Positions 45,300 through 57,048 of a stretch of 64,000 nucleotides of DNA are shown one piece after another; position 1 is the stretch's first letter; each line of letters begins with the position of its first letter. Position numbers and translations under genes: made by a program. Location of the stretch: NCBI GenBank assembly GCA_948567375.1, contig OX419762.1:46667034-46731033 (forward strand). Reading direction: 5' to 3'. This DNA is from Lunularia cruciata (lineage: Eukaryota; Streptophyta; Marchantiopsida; Lunulariales; Lunulariaceae). The notes below the pieces were generated by a model, which was given only the letters and a program-made list of their open reading frames with translations, was not told where the DNA came from and did no database searches.

Positions 45300-48200
45300 G
45301 TATATCCTTAGCTAGAAGAGTACATTTGATCACATCCTTGATAATTGTAGTAATTTAGGATTAGATAGACATTACTACTATGTAAAAATGAAAAATGGTC
45401 ATAAAGTCAAGCCAATTGGATATATGTGAGTTGGAAGATTCTTGTTTGTATTTCTTGTAATTGGAACCTCTACATTTATTAGTTATTGTTTGTATATCAT
45501 GCTTTTGAATTATCTTTTTATTTGGAAGGTTGGTGCTCCATTATGCTCTTAGCAATGAGTTTGAAGTGATAACCAATCAAACTACATGTGTTTATCTCTA
45601 GTAAGGTAGGAAGTATTGACTTGCAATTAATTAATATGTTTATGTTGTGATTGCAAGTTACAGGTTACTCTTTCTATATATATAATTTCCATAGTTAAAG
45701 GAATAGCTATAGGTATTTTTTGTATTGAGTAATATAGCAAGAATAAGAATCTCCATTATGTGGATGTTAAAACCAAGGGCATGATATCATCATTCATGGA
45801 ATTAAGCAACTATTCTATTATATGATCATTGTTGGTTGATCAACTAGGTACCTAGACATACGGTTGGCAGATTTTATATTGCATTAATGCTATAGTGAAA
45901 CACTACACCTCTCTTCAGGCTAGTATGGCCATGTGTAAAGAACCTTGGTTAACATAACTCATTATCTCTAACATCCCATTTTCCTACTTCAAAACCACAT
46001 CCAACTTTTGGTTCTCAACATCAAAAACATGACTATCATATTCTATGAACTAAAGTCCACAAAGACCTTCCTCAAGGGTAGATTTTCCATACATCCATCT
46101 ACTATTAACTATTTAAAAGTGGAACATGTAACACTTCACAGGTCCATACCGTATACATGCTTGCTACATATAAAGGCTACCTTTCAATCTCCCTATAAGC
46201 AACAATCCTTCTTCTCTTGTTGAAGTCCTCATCCTAAGATCTAAGCTACTTCTTCTCCTCATCTCATGTTCTTGGTTTTCTCTAGCCCTTAGTCTTCTTT
46301 TTCTTTCCTGCCCATCTTTGTCCTTCTCTCATTGTTGCTCTTGATCCCAATAACCTTTTTGACCCTCTTGGACCTAGGTCCTTCTTTGCATTGGATGCCA
46401 AGTCTGGGTGCACACCTCAATGAATCCTAACCATCTGCCCGGCCTCTCTTGTGGATACCCAAGCCTATCACAGATAAGAGTAATAATTCAAGAGTCAATA
46501 ATGGTTTTTTGTTAATTGAAAGTGTCACCTCAACTACTAAGGCAGTATGAATAGGTGGTATTTAGCTATTGGAGTAACCATTTGGATTTTTGAGGTAGTG
46601 GTTCTTGGTAATTACAATTGAGTGTTTGGATGAGTTTTTATGATGAAGTTCTCTAAATCCCAAAGAAGGTTTTGTTGCAATATGTAATGGATTCATGAAG
46701 AATGGCACATACTATAAACCAATGTCTCACATTGTAGTAAGGGATGATATTGATTTTGGTGTGAGTTTGACAAGAAAATTGACCCAATTGAGAGTTCTAC
46801 TTATGCAACTACACCATTTTTATGAGACATGGATAAGATTTTTAGGACCTCCAAATTCCAAGCTAATCTAGCACAATTAGTACCATTGAGTTGAATGATT
46901 TTATCTAGGAGTTTGATAGTTGATTTGATGTGAATAGATGTAGAACATAACTTTATTCATGCCTTACATGACATAGAAGAGATTTTTCTAGCACTTAGAA
47001 GTACCGTCTATGAATGGTTACCAAGCGTTCAAGCAATACATCTTTGAAGGTAATATTGGTCTCCAAACTACATCTTTATCACCTTAGGCTTAGTTTTTAA
47101 AGGCCAATAAGCAATACACATGAGTTATAGTTTTGGTAGTAGTAGTGTATCTAGTGATGTGCTCTAGTGAGAGATGGTGCTACTCCAAGTGGCAGGACCA
47201 CTGTAGGAGGCAGTTTAGTATTGAGGTTTAACTTAATAGTAGAGTTATTCCAATGCTTGAGGCATAACTACAAAGGAGTGTGGATTGAAAATCTTGCAAG
47301 ACTTCCAATGGTATGATGGAGAGAGCTCATAGAAGAGATACACTCACATTAGATGGTTGATTAGTTTCACTCAAGGAGTGATTGAGACACATGTTGCCTA
47401 GTTTTGGTATGTGATACTAGATAGAGAGCTATGACATAGACTGCATGATGCTACCTTATTACATGCAAACTCACCATCTTTGGGCAATTGTCTTCAGTTT
47501 GGCAAAATATATTAAGTCAACATGGTTGAGGAGAAGATGATGACATTTGTTTTTGGTAGGAAGACCTCTTCTACAACAATTGCTTCTTCTAGGGTGTAAT
47601 AGAGTACACCACACTATGTTGGGTTTCAAAGGTAGGATTGATAGCTCCAAACTCATGGAGCAAGTGGATGACCTAGTGCATACAAATCCCTACACTCATG
47701 TGTTGGTTGATATTAGCCATCAAGTAATGGTGTTGTATGTTAGACTTGTGGTGGTGCTCACCATAAGCCAGAGTGAACTTACAATAGTAGACATGACATA
47801 TGTAGACCACTAGGGGCAATCACAAGCCATATGACCATTGCCATAAATATGGTTATACTATTGATCATTTCTTTGACTCACACCTAGAGTTATGGTATAG
47901 TTTGGGTTGAGCCGAGGAAACATGGATCATGGAAGACAAGGTGGTAGAGGTGCTAGTGGAGGACCCACTCTTTTTAGGGCCATAGTACTTGATCTTGATT
48001 TTGATACAACCATGGCTACTTAGATTGAGCAACTTGAGTAGATATTGGCTAGTATGGCTATAGCTCAAAGGAGATCAAATTTAAGTATTGAAGCTTTCAC
48101 ATCTTATGTTGGTGATAAGGATCTCTTTGACTTCATGTGTGGATTGATACAAGTTGATGTATCTATAAAGAATGAAATAGATGCTCTTCATCCTAATGGA

Positions 48201-48890
48201 GCGTCAATAGAATTAGACCACAAAGAGGAGAAATTGATAGAAAAGTTGGGCTTTCCTAGTCTTGCATATTTTTTGAAGCACTCAAGACATGGATCATCCA
48301 TGGCTCTTAGATGTTGTAGTGAAGGTGTGTTAGATGGAGATGGATTGTATGATCGACTAAATAGTTATCAACCATCTCCTTCTACCATGACTTTGTTTAG
48401 CACAATGTTTGGAGTGACTTAGTCTATAATGCATTCTACTTTATTCTCAACTACCAATGTGTTTGTACTAAGAGTTGATCCAACTCCAGTGTTCCAATTG
48501 GCTATTACACTTGGTGAGAGTATAGATGGTTTGTTTATTACTTCTAGTATGGAGGTCATTGATAGTATGGCCAGCTTGGCCATACTTGATAAGTATGGAT
48601 TTATTTTGCTACCAATAACTTGAGTTAGGTAGCAGTTACAAGGTTGGAGGAGTTACTTGCCAGACTTGTATTTGAACAAGCCAAATTTATGTATAGACTT
48701 GTCTTATTGGACAAGAGAGTTGGTGAGAGTAGGAAAGATCTATAGACCAAATAAAGTCTTATAAGACTTTGATGCTCAACTCCTTTATGTATGGGGAGGT
48801 TGTAGTTCTTGGTCTTGGGCCATGGAAGACCAATATTAAGAGATGTCCATTTCATATTTAGACAAGTTTGAGAGGTGGTTCCACAAGGAT
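45300..48890 (+). mobile_element. Copy C: 5' part of the methyltransferase retrotransposon (LTR end, gag, protease region)
   Basis: The stretch is colinear with copy B 49720-52530. 45330-45680 matches the end of the LTR and the leader (gttggtgctcc..., ...gtgattgcaagttacaggtta). 46560-48420 matches gag. 48425-48885 matches the region before and after the protease. The match stops near 48885 and LTR sequence of copy B begins at about 48930, so the 3' half was lost or replaced by recombination. Confidence 0.75.
46590..48860 (+). pseudogene. Copy C gag and protease-region remnant
   Basis: The translation in several frames follows copy B gag. The stretch before the zinc knuckle is at about 47290-47530. 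The zinc knuckle region near 47735-47790 has lost two cysteines to stops. A long open piece at 48045-48422 (SMAIAQRRSNLSIEAFTSYV) matches SMAIAQWRSDLGVEASTSYA of copy B. 48429-48623 matches the VDPTPVF stretch before the protease. The copy is badly broken. Confidence 0.7.
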
Positions 48891-48929
48891 ATCATGAGTG
48901 GCATGCCATTTGTAGTGTTGTATCTAGAT

Positions 48930-50110
48930 TGCTCGGACACCGGAGTTCCAATGATAGTAGTTAGAGGCATTTTGCCAATTACTCATAGACTACTTTCCGA
49001 CGGTCAGATTTTGTGTTTAGGGTATTGACTTCATGGTAGGGCCCACCATCACTTGCACCGTTTGCACTATCAGGTGTGCTGTTAGTGGGACCGTTGGGAT
49101 GAGACCTAGGTCAAAATGAGGAGAAGACTCTAGAAGTACAGTTCAAGAGAGTTCACTTCTCTGATGTTGAGCCTTTGTGTTCCTAGCTAGAGTGGACAGA
49201 AAGCCGGTGAGCATCACCTAAAGTCTCTTAGCTAGAGTGGCTGTGGCTTGACAATAATCAGTGCCCTGTTGTTGGCAAGTTGTTGAGGATCAGATCAAGT
49301 ATTGATCTGAGTTCGATTGATTTGAGTTGTAAACGATCTGATTACATCAGAGAAGTGAGTAAGGAGGAAATTGGGTGTAGGAAATACGAGTGTTGGTGGT
49401 ATCTCCAAGCTTGGTGGATCATGGTGTCTCAATGGAGTAGTTCAGATTTCCTTGAGAGAGAGTGTGTGCGGAAGTGTTGGCAAAATTTGGAGCCAAGGAG
49501 AAGCAATTTTCAAGCGGTCATTGTGATTTTGAGCTCGGGACCAATTTGTTGCGAGTTGAACTCAAAAATTGAAATTGAAGGTGGAGTTGGGAGCAAATCC
49601 TCATGAATTAGAGATTGGACCTATTTTTCCAATTTGGCTCAAGTGAAGAGTTAGTGGAGGATTTAGCGGTCAGCCATTTTTTGGGATTTATGTTAGATTT
49701 ACATCAAATTTACGTCAGATTTTATGTCAGATTTTGGCAAGAAGAACATTGATCCGATCCTTGGTGATCTTTGTAGCTTAGGAAGTAGATAGATACTTCA
49801 ATTATGTCAAATACCAAATGGTGGTAGAATCAGTCCCATGTTGATTTATGAGATGGAGGGTTTGTTTAGCATTCTTGTGATTGGACCCCCTCCATTCTCT
49901 ACTTCTTCTTTGTGCATTGTGTTTATGTGAGGTGCCTTGAATTTTGAGCGTTGGTGCTCTGGTGAGCTCTTGATAGTGAGGCTGGAGTGATGACCAATTA
50001 GACTATCTTTGTTTCTCTGGGGTGAGACAGGAAGTGATGACTTGCAGACCATGAGAATGCGTGTTGTGATGGCAGGTTACAAGTTGCCCTTGCCTCTAGT
50101 GTAGTTGTCT
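48930..50110 (+). repeat. Copy B 5' LTR remnant and leader
   Basis: 49000-49260 matches the LTR piece at 18830-19085 (gatgttgagccttt, tagagtggctgtggctt). 49720-50100 matches the LTR end of copy C. The expected start TGTGGCACTTTAGA is missing, so the first part was lost where copy C joins. No clear primer binding site could be chosen near 50060-50110. Confidence 0.65.
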
Positions 50111-50289
50111 CAATTAGAGTTCCATAAGTGAGTAGTGTTCCATTAGTTTTGGCACTGGGTGGTGCTTGGTTGGTGTTGGCACTTGGTGGTGCTTGGTTTG
50201 TGTTGGCACTTGGTGGGGTACTTGCAATTATAGTTTGCGGTTGCATTTGGTGGTTCTAGTTTGTGGTTACTTTATCACGACAAAGTTCT

Positions 50290-51920
50290 TTGGGGATTCC
50301 AAAGGAGTTGGCCTTATAGTACATAGTGGGTTTACTCGGAGTGGTGCTCAATATCAACCTATATCTTTGGTCTCAATGAGGGAGGAGATTGACTCTGAGT
50401 TGGAGTTTGACATAGGAGCTGGTTCAATTGAGAGTGCACTTGGCGTGTCCGCACCGTTGTTGTGGGACATGGACAAGATTTATGGGGCCTCCAAAGGCCA
50501 TAGGCATTACTCTGGTACAATGGGTACCATTGAGTTGGAAGACTTCATCCAGGAGTTTGATAGTTGGTGTGATTTGCAACAAATGCGGAACTCAACTTTG
50601 TTTATGCCCTTCATGGCATTTTTAGCACTTAGAGGGTCCACCGATGGATGACTCCATGAGTTTAGGAGAGCTCATTTGGAGGAGATTGAGTTATGGAGAT
50701 AGTATTGGTCTCCAAACTATGTCTCTATCACTTCAAGCTTGGTTGCCAAGAGTAGATCGGCTGTACCCACGAGTTCCAGCTCAAGTAGTGTTGGTGGAGC
50801 TAGTGGAGGTGCACTAGCTAGAGATAGTATTACCACAAGTAGAGGTACCATTGCAAGAGGTGTTGTGGTACCGGGGTTTAACCCCATGGTGGAGTTCTTC
50901 CAATGTTTGAGGTAGAACTACCAAGGAGTGCGGATTGACAAGCTGAGGAGCTTGCAAGAGTTCCAACAGAAGGCTGGAGAGAGCCAACACGAGGCATACA
51001 CTTGCATGAGGTGGCTGATCAATTTCACTTAGGGAGTTATTGAGGCCCAGGCAGTCCAGTTTTGGTATGGGATACCAGATAGGGAGTTGCAATGTAGAAT
51101 TTGTGATGCTACGTTATTACCGGCTACTTTGCCTTGGCAGTGGTCTTTGGTTTGGCTGAGCATTTTGAGCTCAACATGGTGGAGGAGAGGGTGGTGACAT
51201 CTGGATTTGGTAGGGAGACCTTGTCCATGGCTATGACTTCTTCTAGAGTGCAGCAAAGTGCATCATGCCCAGTTGGGTTTGAGGACAAGGTGGACAACCC
51301 AGATCCTATGGAGCAAGTGGAGGGCCTACTATAGTTAGACTCTTACCTTCACTTTTGGGCCAACAACAACTGTGAGTGGTAGTGTTGCTTGTTGTACTTG
51401 TGGTGGACCTCACCATAGGAGAGAGTGTACTCAGGGTAGCAGACCTGATATCTCTGGTGCATCAAAGATAGCACATAGGCAATGTGAGCATTGCCACAAA
51501 TTTGGTCACATTAGTGACCAATGTTTTGACCTACACCCAAAGTTATGGAGTGGTAGGGTTACTATGGCAGGTAGTAGAGGAGCTCTAGTTCATGGAGAAT
51601 GAGGTGGTAGAGGATCTACCTAGTAGAGGTGCAGTACTTGCCCTTACTTCTGATACAGCTATGGCTACTTGGACTGAGCAATTGGAGCAGAGATTGGCTA
51701 GTATGGCTATTGCTCAATGGAGATCAGATTTAGGTGTTGAGGCTTCCACCTCATATGCTGGTGACAGAGATGCTTTGGACTTCATGTGCGGAGCAACACA
51801 AGAGGATGCATCTCCATTAATGACTTGGAGTGCAGTTGGTGCTCCAGAGCCTAGAGGAGCATCAATGGAGTTGGACCCACAAAGAGAAGAGGTTGGAAGA
51901 TATGTCAGACTTCCCTAGTC
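50290..51920 (+). pseudogene. Copy B gag with zinc knuckles
   Basis: The gag frame is open in pieces: 50166-50651 (ELEDFIQEFDSWCDLQQMR), then about 50900-51050 (IDKLRSLQEFQQKAGESQHE), then about 51055-51090 (AVQFWYGIPDRELQCR), each typical of the gag core. The piece 51372-51602 holds CEHCHKFGHISDQC, a CCHC knuckle (C-x2-C-x4-H-x4-C), preceded by CCTCGGPHHRREC, a second Cys/His cluster. The knuckles bind element RNA. 51592-51918 continues with AMATWTEQLEQRLASMAIA. Several stops break the chain. Confidence 0.75.
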
Positions 51921-52060
51921 TTTCATGCTATTTGAGGCATTGCAGATGACATCCATGGCTCCTAGACTTCCCAAATGTAGGTGTGGTAGGTGGTGATGGA
52001 GTGCATGATGGAATACCAACTAGTCAACCACCTGCTACTACATAGACTGAGTCTAGCACA

Positions 52061-52813
52061 ATGTTGGGAGCAGCTCAGTTGATTATGCGGTGCCCTCTGT
52101 TTTCAACCAGTGACATGTTTATAATGGAAGTTGACCCAACCCCAATGTTCCGATTGGCTTCCATGCTTTATGAGAGTAGGATGGTTCCTATTACTAGAGC
52201 AGAGGTGGTTGGTAGTGGAGCTGACTTGGTTGAGGAGGATGGAATCTGTTCAACGACCAATGGTTTATGGCAGGCAACAACGGTTAGACTGGAGGAGTTG
52301 CCAACTAGACCGGCCTTTGAGAGAGCACGGTTCACACTTGGTGTTATCCTATTGAATAACCCAAAGGATATTTTCCATTTAGTGGGACCTTCAGGGAATA
52401 TCTATACACCACAGAGAATCTTGTTAGACTCTAGTGCACAACCCCTTATGTTGGAGAAGGCTGCAATTGTAGGTCTGGACTTACAGAAGACCAATGTGGA
52501 GAGGTGTCTATTTCAGATCCAAACATCTCTAGGTGGTGGTTCGACACAATACATCACACATGGGGAGCTTGTTGTCCCGGTTCAGCCTGGTCATCCGACT
52601 AATAGCCCGGTGGTGAGAGTTCAAGCTATTGCAACAATAGCTAAGTCATATGATGTGCTAGTTGGGGGAGCAGTGTTATACCCCATGGGTTTCAATATTG
52701 ACTATTGGGAGGAGACAACCTCCTATATACCAAGTTGGCACTCTGGTGAGGGACGTGTATGTTGCCTACTAGTATGCTTCAATAGTGGTAGTCTTGGCTC
52801 AGTACAGTCCTAG
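52061..52813 (+). pseudogene. Copy B protease region
   Basis: A 250-codon open frame. The active-site segment reads RILLDSSAQPLML, with Ser where the second residue after Asp is normally Gly (D[ST]G). A retroviral-type protease fold follows (LDLQKTNVERCLFQIQTS, DVLVGGAVLYPMGFNIDYW). The enzyme would cut the polyprotein; the altered DSG suggests loss of activity. The frame ends before the methyltransferase, which begins about 300 bp later in a linked but broken frame. Confidence 0.7.
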
Positions 52814-53089
52814 ACCATGGCAACATCAATTTTAGCTTTCAGTGGTGTAGTTACTTAGCCTAGTGACTTGTTGGAGTGGAACGCCCATATATAGGATACT
52901 CCATTACCAGAGGAGATCACTCAGATTTGGAGTATGAGTGGGATTGTTCCATCCACCTTGGATGTTCCATTGTGGAGTTCAGAGGAGGCATTGCAACAAC
53001 ATGCAGATCAGTTGGTGCAGTAAGATTGGAGTGAAGCCTTTGTACGACCAAGAGATGAGCATGAGGATGAGCCTCTTGAGTCAATTACC

Positions 53090-54070
53090 TTGACACCTCT
53101 GGATACCACACTCATTGATTGGCTGTATCCAATAGAGAGAGTATGTCTATTGGAGGTGTTTGGTGGGATTAGCACCAAACTAGTTGCGGTCCTACATGCG
53201 GGTATACAAGTACAAAGGTACTTGTATGTGGAGAGAGACGAGACTACTAGGCGAGTCTCTCTACATCATGTGGCACACTTGGCCTATTGGTATCCAGAGT
53301 TATTACCAATGTCAGTAGTTTGAGGTTACCAAAAGGCCCTACCAGCAAACATATCCTTACTAAGGGCGCATGATCTAGAGCAACATGGGCATGTTCTCTT
53401 GGTAATTTTTGGATGGCCAGGTCAAGGACATATACGTGCTAGCCAAGATTTGGGTCTTCAAGATCCTCATTTTGGTGTGTTTTGGGAGATGTTATAGATA
53501 CTACAACATCTCCGGGTTCATCAGTCCATTTTTCTAGCTTACCTTTTGGAGAGTGTTCCTTTGATGGGTGATTCTTGCACCAGAGTAGTGGCCAGTAAAT
53601 GTAAGGTCCATTCTTAAATGGGACCTGCTGTATTGTTAGATGCAACTAGAGTAGGATCACGGGCTCATCGTCTTTGTCTTTGGTGGACGAACCTCTTACC
53701 CAGAGAGGTTTTACAATGTGCTTATGATGGGATTCAACGACTTGACCATGTCCTTGATGGAATCTTGGATGTTGGGCGTCAGTCTGAGATAGTGGTAGTG
53801 GCTGATAGGTCACTTATGGCAACGGTGAACCTATTTGGACAGCCTAGAGCTGCATTTCCTACACTCATGAGTTTCTTAGGCTCTCATGCTTTTCGAGAGG
53901 GAGGACCTAGACTTGTTTGGGACTCACAATTACAGCAATTGGTGGAGCCCAAAGCCGATGAGAGAGAGAGCGGGCAATGGGTTTTTGCACCGGTATTACC
54001 ACTGTTCCAAGAGTGTCGGAGGTATCTAGGCATTAGGTGTTAGGTCAGGCTATGGACTTGAACTTTTGAC
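53090..54070 (+). pseudogene. C5 cytosine DNA methyltransferase domain of copy B
   Basis: A single frame with a few stops covers motifs I to X. Motif I is VCLLEVFGGIST (53141). A motif II-type segment is GIQVQRYLYVERDE (53201). Motif IV, GWPGQGH (53411), has GGT where the catalytic Cys of PCQ belongs. Motif VI is LLESVP, with Ser for Asn of ENV (53543). Motif VIII is VGSRAHRLCLWWTNL (53651). RAAFPTLMSF lies at about 53846, DERESGQW near 53960, and VLGQAMDLN at 54037, in the place of the C-terminal motif X. The spacing and the GIQVxRY form recall DNMT3-type enzymes, which methylate cytosine in DNA. Length is about 310 residues. Lying between protease and RT, it would be part of the polyprotein. 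It is inactive here. Confidence 0.85.
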
Positions 54071-54077
54071 CTAGATT

Positions 54078-54425
54078 GTGAGCCTAGGCGTGGCAGAGCA
54101 GCGTAGGATGTGCTTGATAGGTATCACCACTCGGACACTTGTGAGCCCTATGCCTATTGAGATGATTCAGGCACATGCTGGGGGTGATGGACCAAGTGGA
54201 CATGGTATTCTTGGGACACAACCAGTAGTTACTAGGGAGAGTGGTCTACTTGGAGTCCATCTAGGTGAGCATAAGCTACTTGGATTATACCCTTGGTCCA
54301 CTTGGGATGCAGCTAGAGGATGTGTGGAGCTTGCAGCCAGAGTGGAGGGAGTTTTTCACACAGAGGTTAGGACCCCTAGTGGTCGGGGGCATGACACTAC
54401 TGCTCCTAAGGGTCAAGTGTAGCAG
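54078..54425 (+). pseudogene. Copy B spacer between methyltransferase and RT
   Basis: A 114-codon frame with no stop (LIGITTRTLVSPMPIEMIQA, then a Gly-rich part and WSTWDAARGCVELAARVEGV). It is shared with copy A around the element 4 insertion. No domain was recognised. It may be a linker or a small structural part. Confidence 0.5.
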
Positions 54426-54429
54426 CCAA

Positions 54430-55275
54430 TACGTCTTCCACTCCTGTGATAGTTATAGAGGATACTTGGGAGCCAGATCTTGGACCCAAGCTTACAAGAG
54501 AGGAAAGATGGAGAGTTTGGAGGTTCTTGAGGAGCTACATGAGTTGTTTTGCCTTTAGTATGAAGGATTTGGGTGCTCTAAAAGGACTTGGTATATGGAT
54601 TGAGCTGACTAGCAATCACCAATTTTTTGATGTCCTTATTGCTATAGTGACATGGAGAGGACATTGATTCAGAGCCATAGTAGAGACCTTTTTGAGGCTG
54701 GTTTGGTAGAGATCTCACATGGATAGTATGCATCAGCTACAGTGATGCCAACCAAGAAGGATATGCATGGAAACTACAAAAATAGGCGGATGTGTAGAGA
54801 TTACCGTCCTATCAACCAACAGACTAGGGCTGATTGGTATGCCATATCTACACCAGAGGAGATTTTTGATGTGATTTGGCATGCAAAGGTCTTCAATACT
54901 TTGGATCTTCAAGCAGGATATAATCAATTGCCGATCAGTGAGGAGGAAGATAAAATTTTGGGCTATTGATCCTCACGGCAAGGATGTGTTATATCAGTGG
55001 AGGTTCTTACTATTTGGGTTAAAGAATGCTCTTGCTGACTTCTAGAGGGTCATGGAGAGGATCCTAGTTGGATTGGATTTTTCTTGGTGCTACATTGATG
55101 ACATTTTAGTCTATAGCACTATTGTGGAGGAGCATGAGAGACACTTGTTGGAGGTGTTTGAGAGGTTGGGATCTCATGGGCTCAAATTACATCTTGGGAA
55201 GTGTAGGTTCTTCCACAAGCAGGTTGAGTATTTGGGTCACACTATCTACCCTGGAGGACTTGGTGTTCAGTAGAC
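54430..55275 (+). pseudogene. Copy B reverse transcriptase
   Basis: It begins PKLTREERWRVWRFLRSYMS (about 54490). RT motifs follow in neighbouring frames: CRDYRPINQQTRADWYA (54790-54840), FNTLDLQAGYNQLPI (54893-54940), IDPHGKDVLYQWRFL and the catalytic WCYIDDILVYS (about 55087-55119), then YLGHTIYPGGLGVQ. Two or three stops and one shift break it. It copies element RNA into DNA in active relatives. Confidence 0.85.
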
Positions 55276-55342
55276 CAAGGTGGAGACTATTGCACGTATT
55301 CCTTGACCTACAAATGTGAGCAAAGTGTGAGCATTCCTTGGG

Positions 55343-55790
55343 TTGGCAAACTTCTATTGCCATTATGTTAGAGGATTTAGTGCTATTGCCAAGGCCTTGA
55401 CAAAGCTTACACATGAGTGGTGTTGGAGAGATGGGCAGGAGAGAGCCTTTGTAGAGCTCAAGGAGAGGTTGACATCTTCTCCTATTTTGAGGAGACCAAT
55501 TAAAGGACAACCATTTCAGGTTCATATTGATTGGAGTATGTTGGGACTTGGAGCACTGATCACCATGCATGATGATGAGGGGAAGGAGTTTGTGGTGGCC
55601 TATGCTAGTCACTCCAACAATTCAGTAGAGGGGAAGTATAGTTCATATGAGGGAGAGTGCTTGGCAGCAATTTGGGCAGTAGCACATTTCCGATGTTACC
55701 TATTTGGTAACCCCTTCACTCTCATCACTGATCATCAACCATTGAAGTGGTTGATGAAGTCCAACAAGCTTTCAAGGAAGCTTGCATGAT
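55343..55790 (+). pseudogene. Copy B RNase H domain
   Basis: A 148-codon open frame starts with the RT connection FVRGFSAIAKALTKL (after AFLGLANFYCHY). RNase H then has QVHIDWSMLGLGALI (first Asp), YSSYEGECLAAIWAVAHF (Glu) and TLITDHQPLKWL (Asp). The core residues are kept, so this domain is little damaged. Confidence 0.85.
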
Positions 55791-55989
55791 GAGCTCTAAT
55801 TTATAGGAGCATGAATTCACGGTTGTTTACAGACCCGGAGTGTTGAACTGTGATGCAAATGGGTTGAGTAGAAACCCATGTCCTAGCCAGTAGGATTAGA
55901 CCAAAACATGTTGGTATGGTGAGACAAATGAGGAGATGGTGCTAGGTTGGCATGCATCAACCTTTTTGTGTATATTTTTTGAGGCTTTG

Positions 55990-56308
55990 GTGGTATCTCG
56001 CTCAGCACATACAAGAGGAGTTATTGAGGTCACAGATCCAAAGAGTGAAGATATTGGTACAGTTTAGCAAGACATTCATGGGGATGTCTTAGTGATGGAC
56101 TATCTTTGCACTAGTGTTGTGGGTGGGACAGTTGGGGCCAAGGAGAGAGATTGTGTCCTTTAGCAAGCAAGACAATTTAGATTGGAGGGCAGACACCTTT
56201 TGCATGTATGGGAGGATGGTAGAGTGAGAGTAGTACCACTTCCATCTCAGAGACTACAATTGGTCCATCATGCTCATGAGGAGCTAGGAAATTTTGGAGT
56301 CAACATAC
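55990..56308 (+). pseudogene. Copy B integrase linker and start, cut by element 5
   Basis: It matches copy A 16150-16440: DGRVRVVPLPSQRLQLVHH then AHEELGNFGVN, the beginning of the His-His-Cys-Cys zinc finger. The rest of integrase and any PHD finger lie beyond element 5, outside the window. Confidence 0.75.
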
Positions 56309-57000
56309 TGTGAGCCGGCCTGTCTCTCACTCAAGATGAACCTCTTATGACTATTATGGTAGCGCACCATGGACTAAGAAGGCAAGGAACCCCAACTCCA
56401 TCATACTCCTCCAAGGCTAACACTCCAAGACTCAAGTCATTGCTCACTAGAGAACTCAATGAGAGAGAGATAGTTGCAAATGAAAGGATGATGAGTACCT
56501 CCTCACCCCTTGTTTATATAGTGGTGAAATAGTTACGTACCAAAGTTACTAATTACCGCAGTAACTCAAGTTACTAGACTAAAAGTCAAGTAAAGTCAAA
56601 AAGCAGAAAGGAATATCCATTCACATGGGCATATTCCCCTAAGCATGTGATCTTAACTTGACCCAACCACTAAGTCAAGGATTCCTTCACATGGGCTATC
56701 CTTGGACTAAAGAAGAATCCAAAACAAAAAGGTTTGCGGGCCCAAGAATTCTCAACTCTTTCCTCAAAGCCAAACACCTAGGAATAATACCAAGTCAACA
56801 CACTAAAATCCAAAATAGTAGTGCTCATCTTTTCTACTTCCTCTAAAGTAAGGTCCCCTCTATCTTAGCTATGACTAACTTTAGCTAACCATGACTAATA
56901 TAGAACCATCCTTTATCTCTATATAAATAATATCTCTTAAGTACTTGTAATACCAAGCTAAATATCACAATACCACACACATGCATAAATGGGTGTTACA
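56309..57000 (-). repeat. Element 5 3' LTR
   Basis: 692 bp, TG...CA ends. It has a - strand TATA box (CTATATAAACA) at about 56511-56522. Left flank is catac, so the matching target duplication should lie beyond the window's right end. Confidence 0.93.
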
Positions 57001-57016
57001 TTTACCCCCGGACTAA
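57001..57016 (-). promoter_or_regulatory. Polypurine tract of element 5
   Basis: On the - strand, CCGGGGGTAAA lies directly before the TGTAACACC start of the 3' LTR. Confidence 0.6.
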
Positions 57017-57048
57017 GTTTTCACTTTGTCCTCAAAGTGAAGGTTTCT

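Larger units (their letters stand above)
48930..56308 (+). mobile_element. Copy B: methyltransferase retrotransposon, best preserved, cut by element 5
   Basis: The order on the + strand is LTR remnant (48930-50110), gag (50290-51920), protease (52060-52810), C5 methyltransferase (53090-54070), spacer (54078-54425), RT (54430-55275), RNase H (55343-55790) and integrase N-terminus (55990-56308). Element 5 enters the integrase at 56308/56309, and the rest lies beyond the window. Frames stay open for long stretches with isolated stops, so it is younger than copies A and C. Confidence 0.85.

Noticed and set aside
53090-54070. A host methyltransferase gene unrelated to the retrotransposon
   Set aside because: Copy A has the same domain between the same protease and RT pieces, so it belongs to the element.
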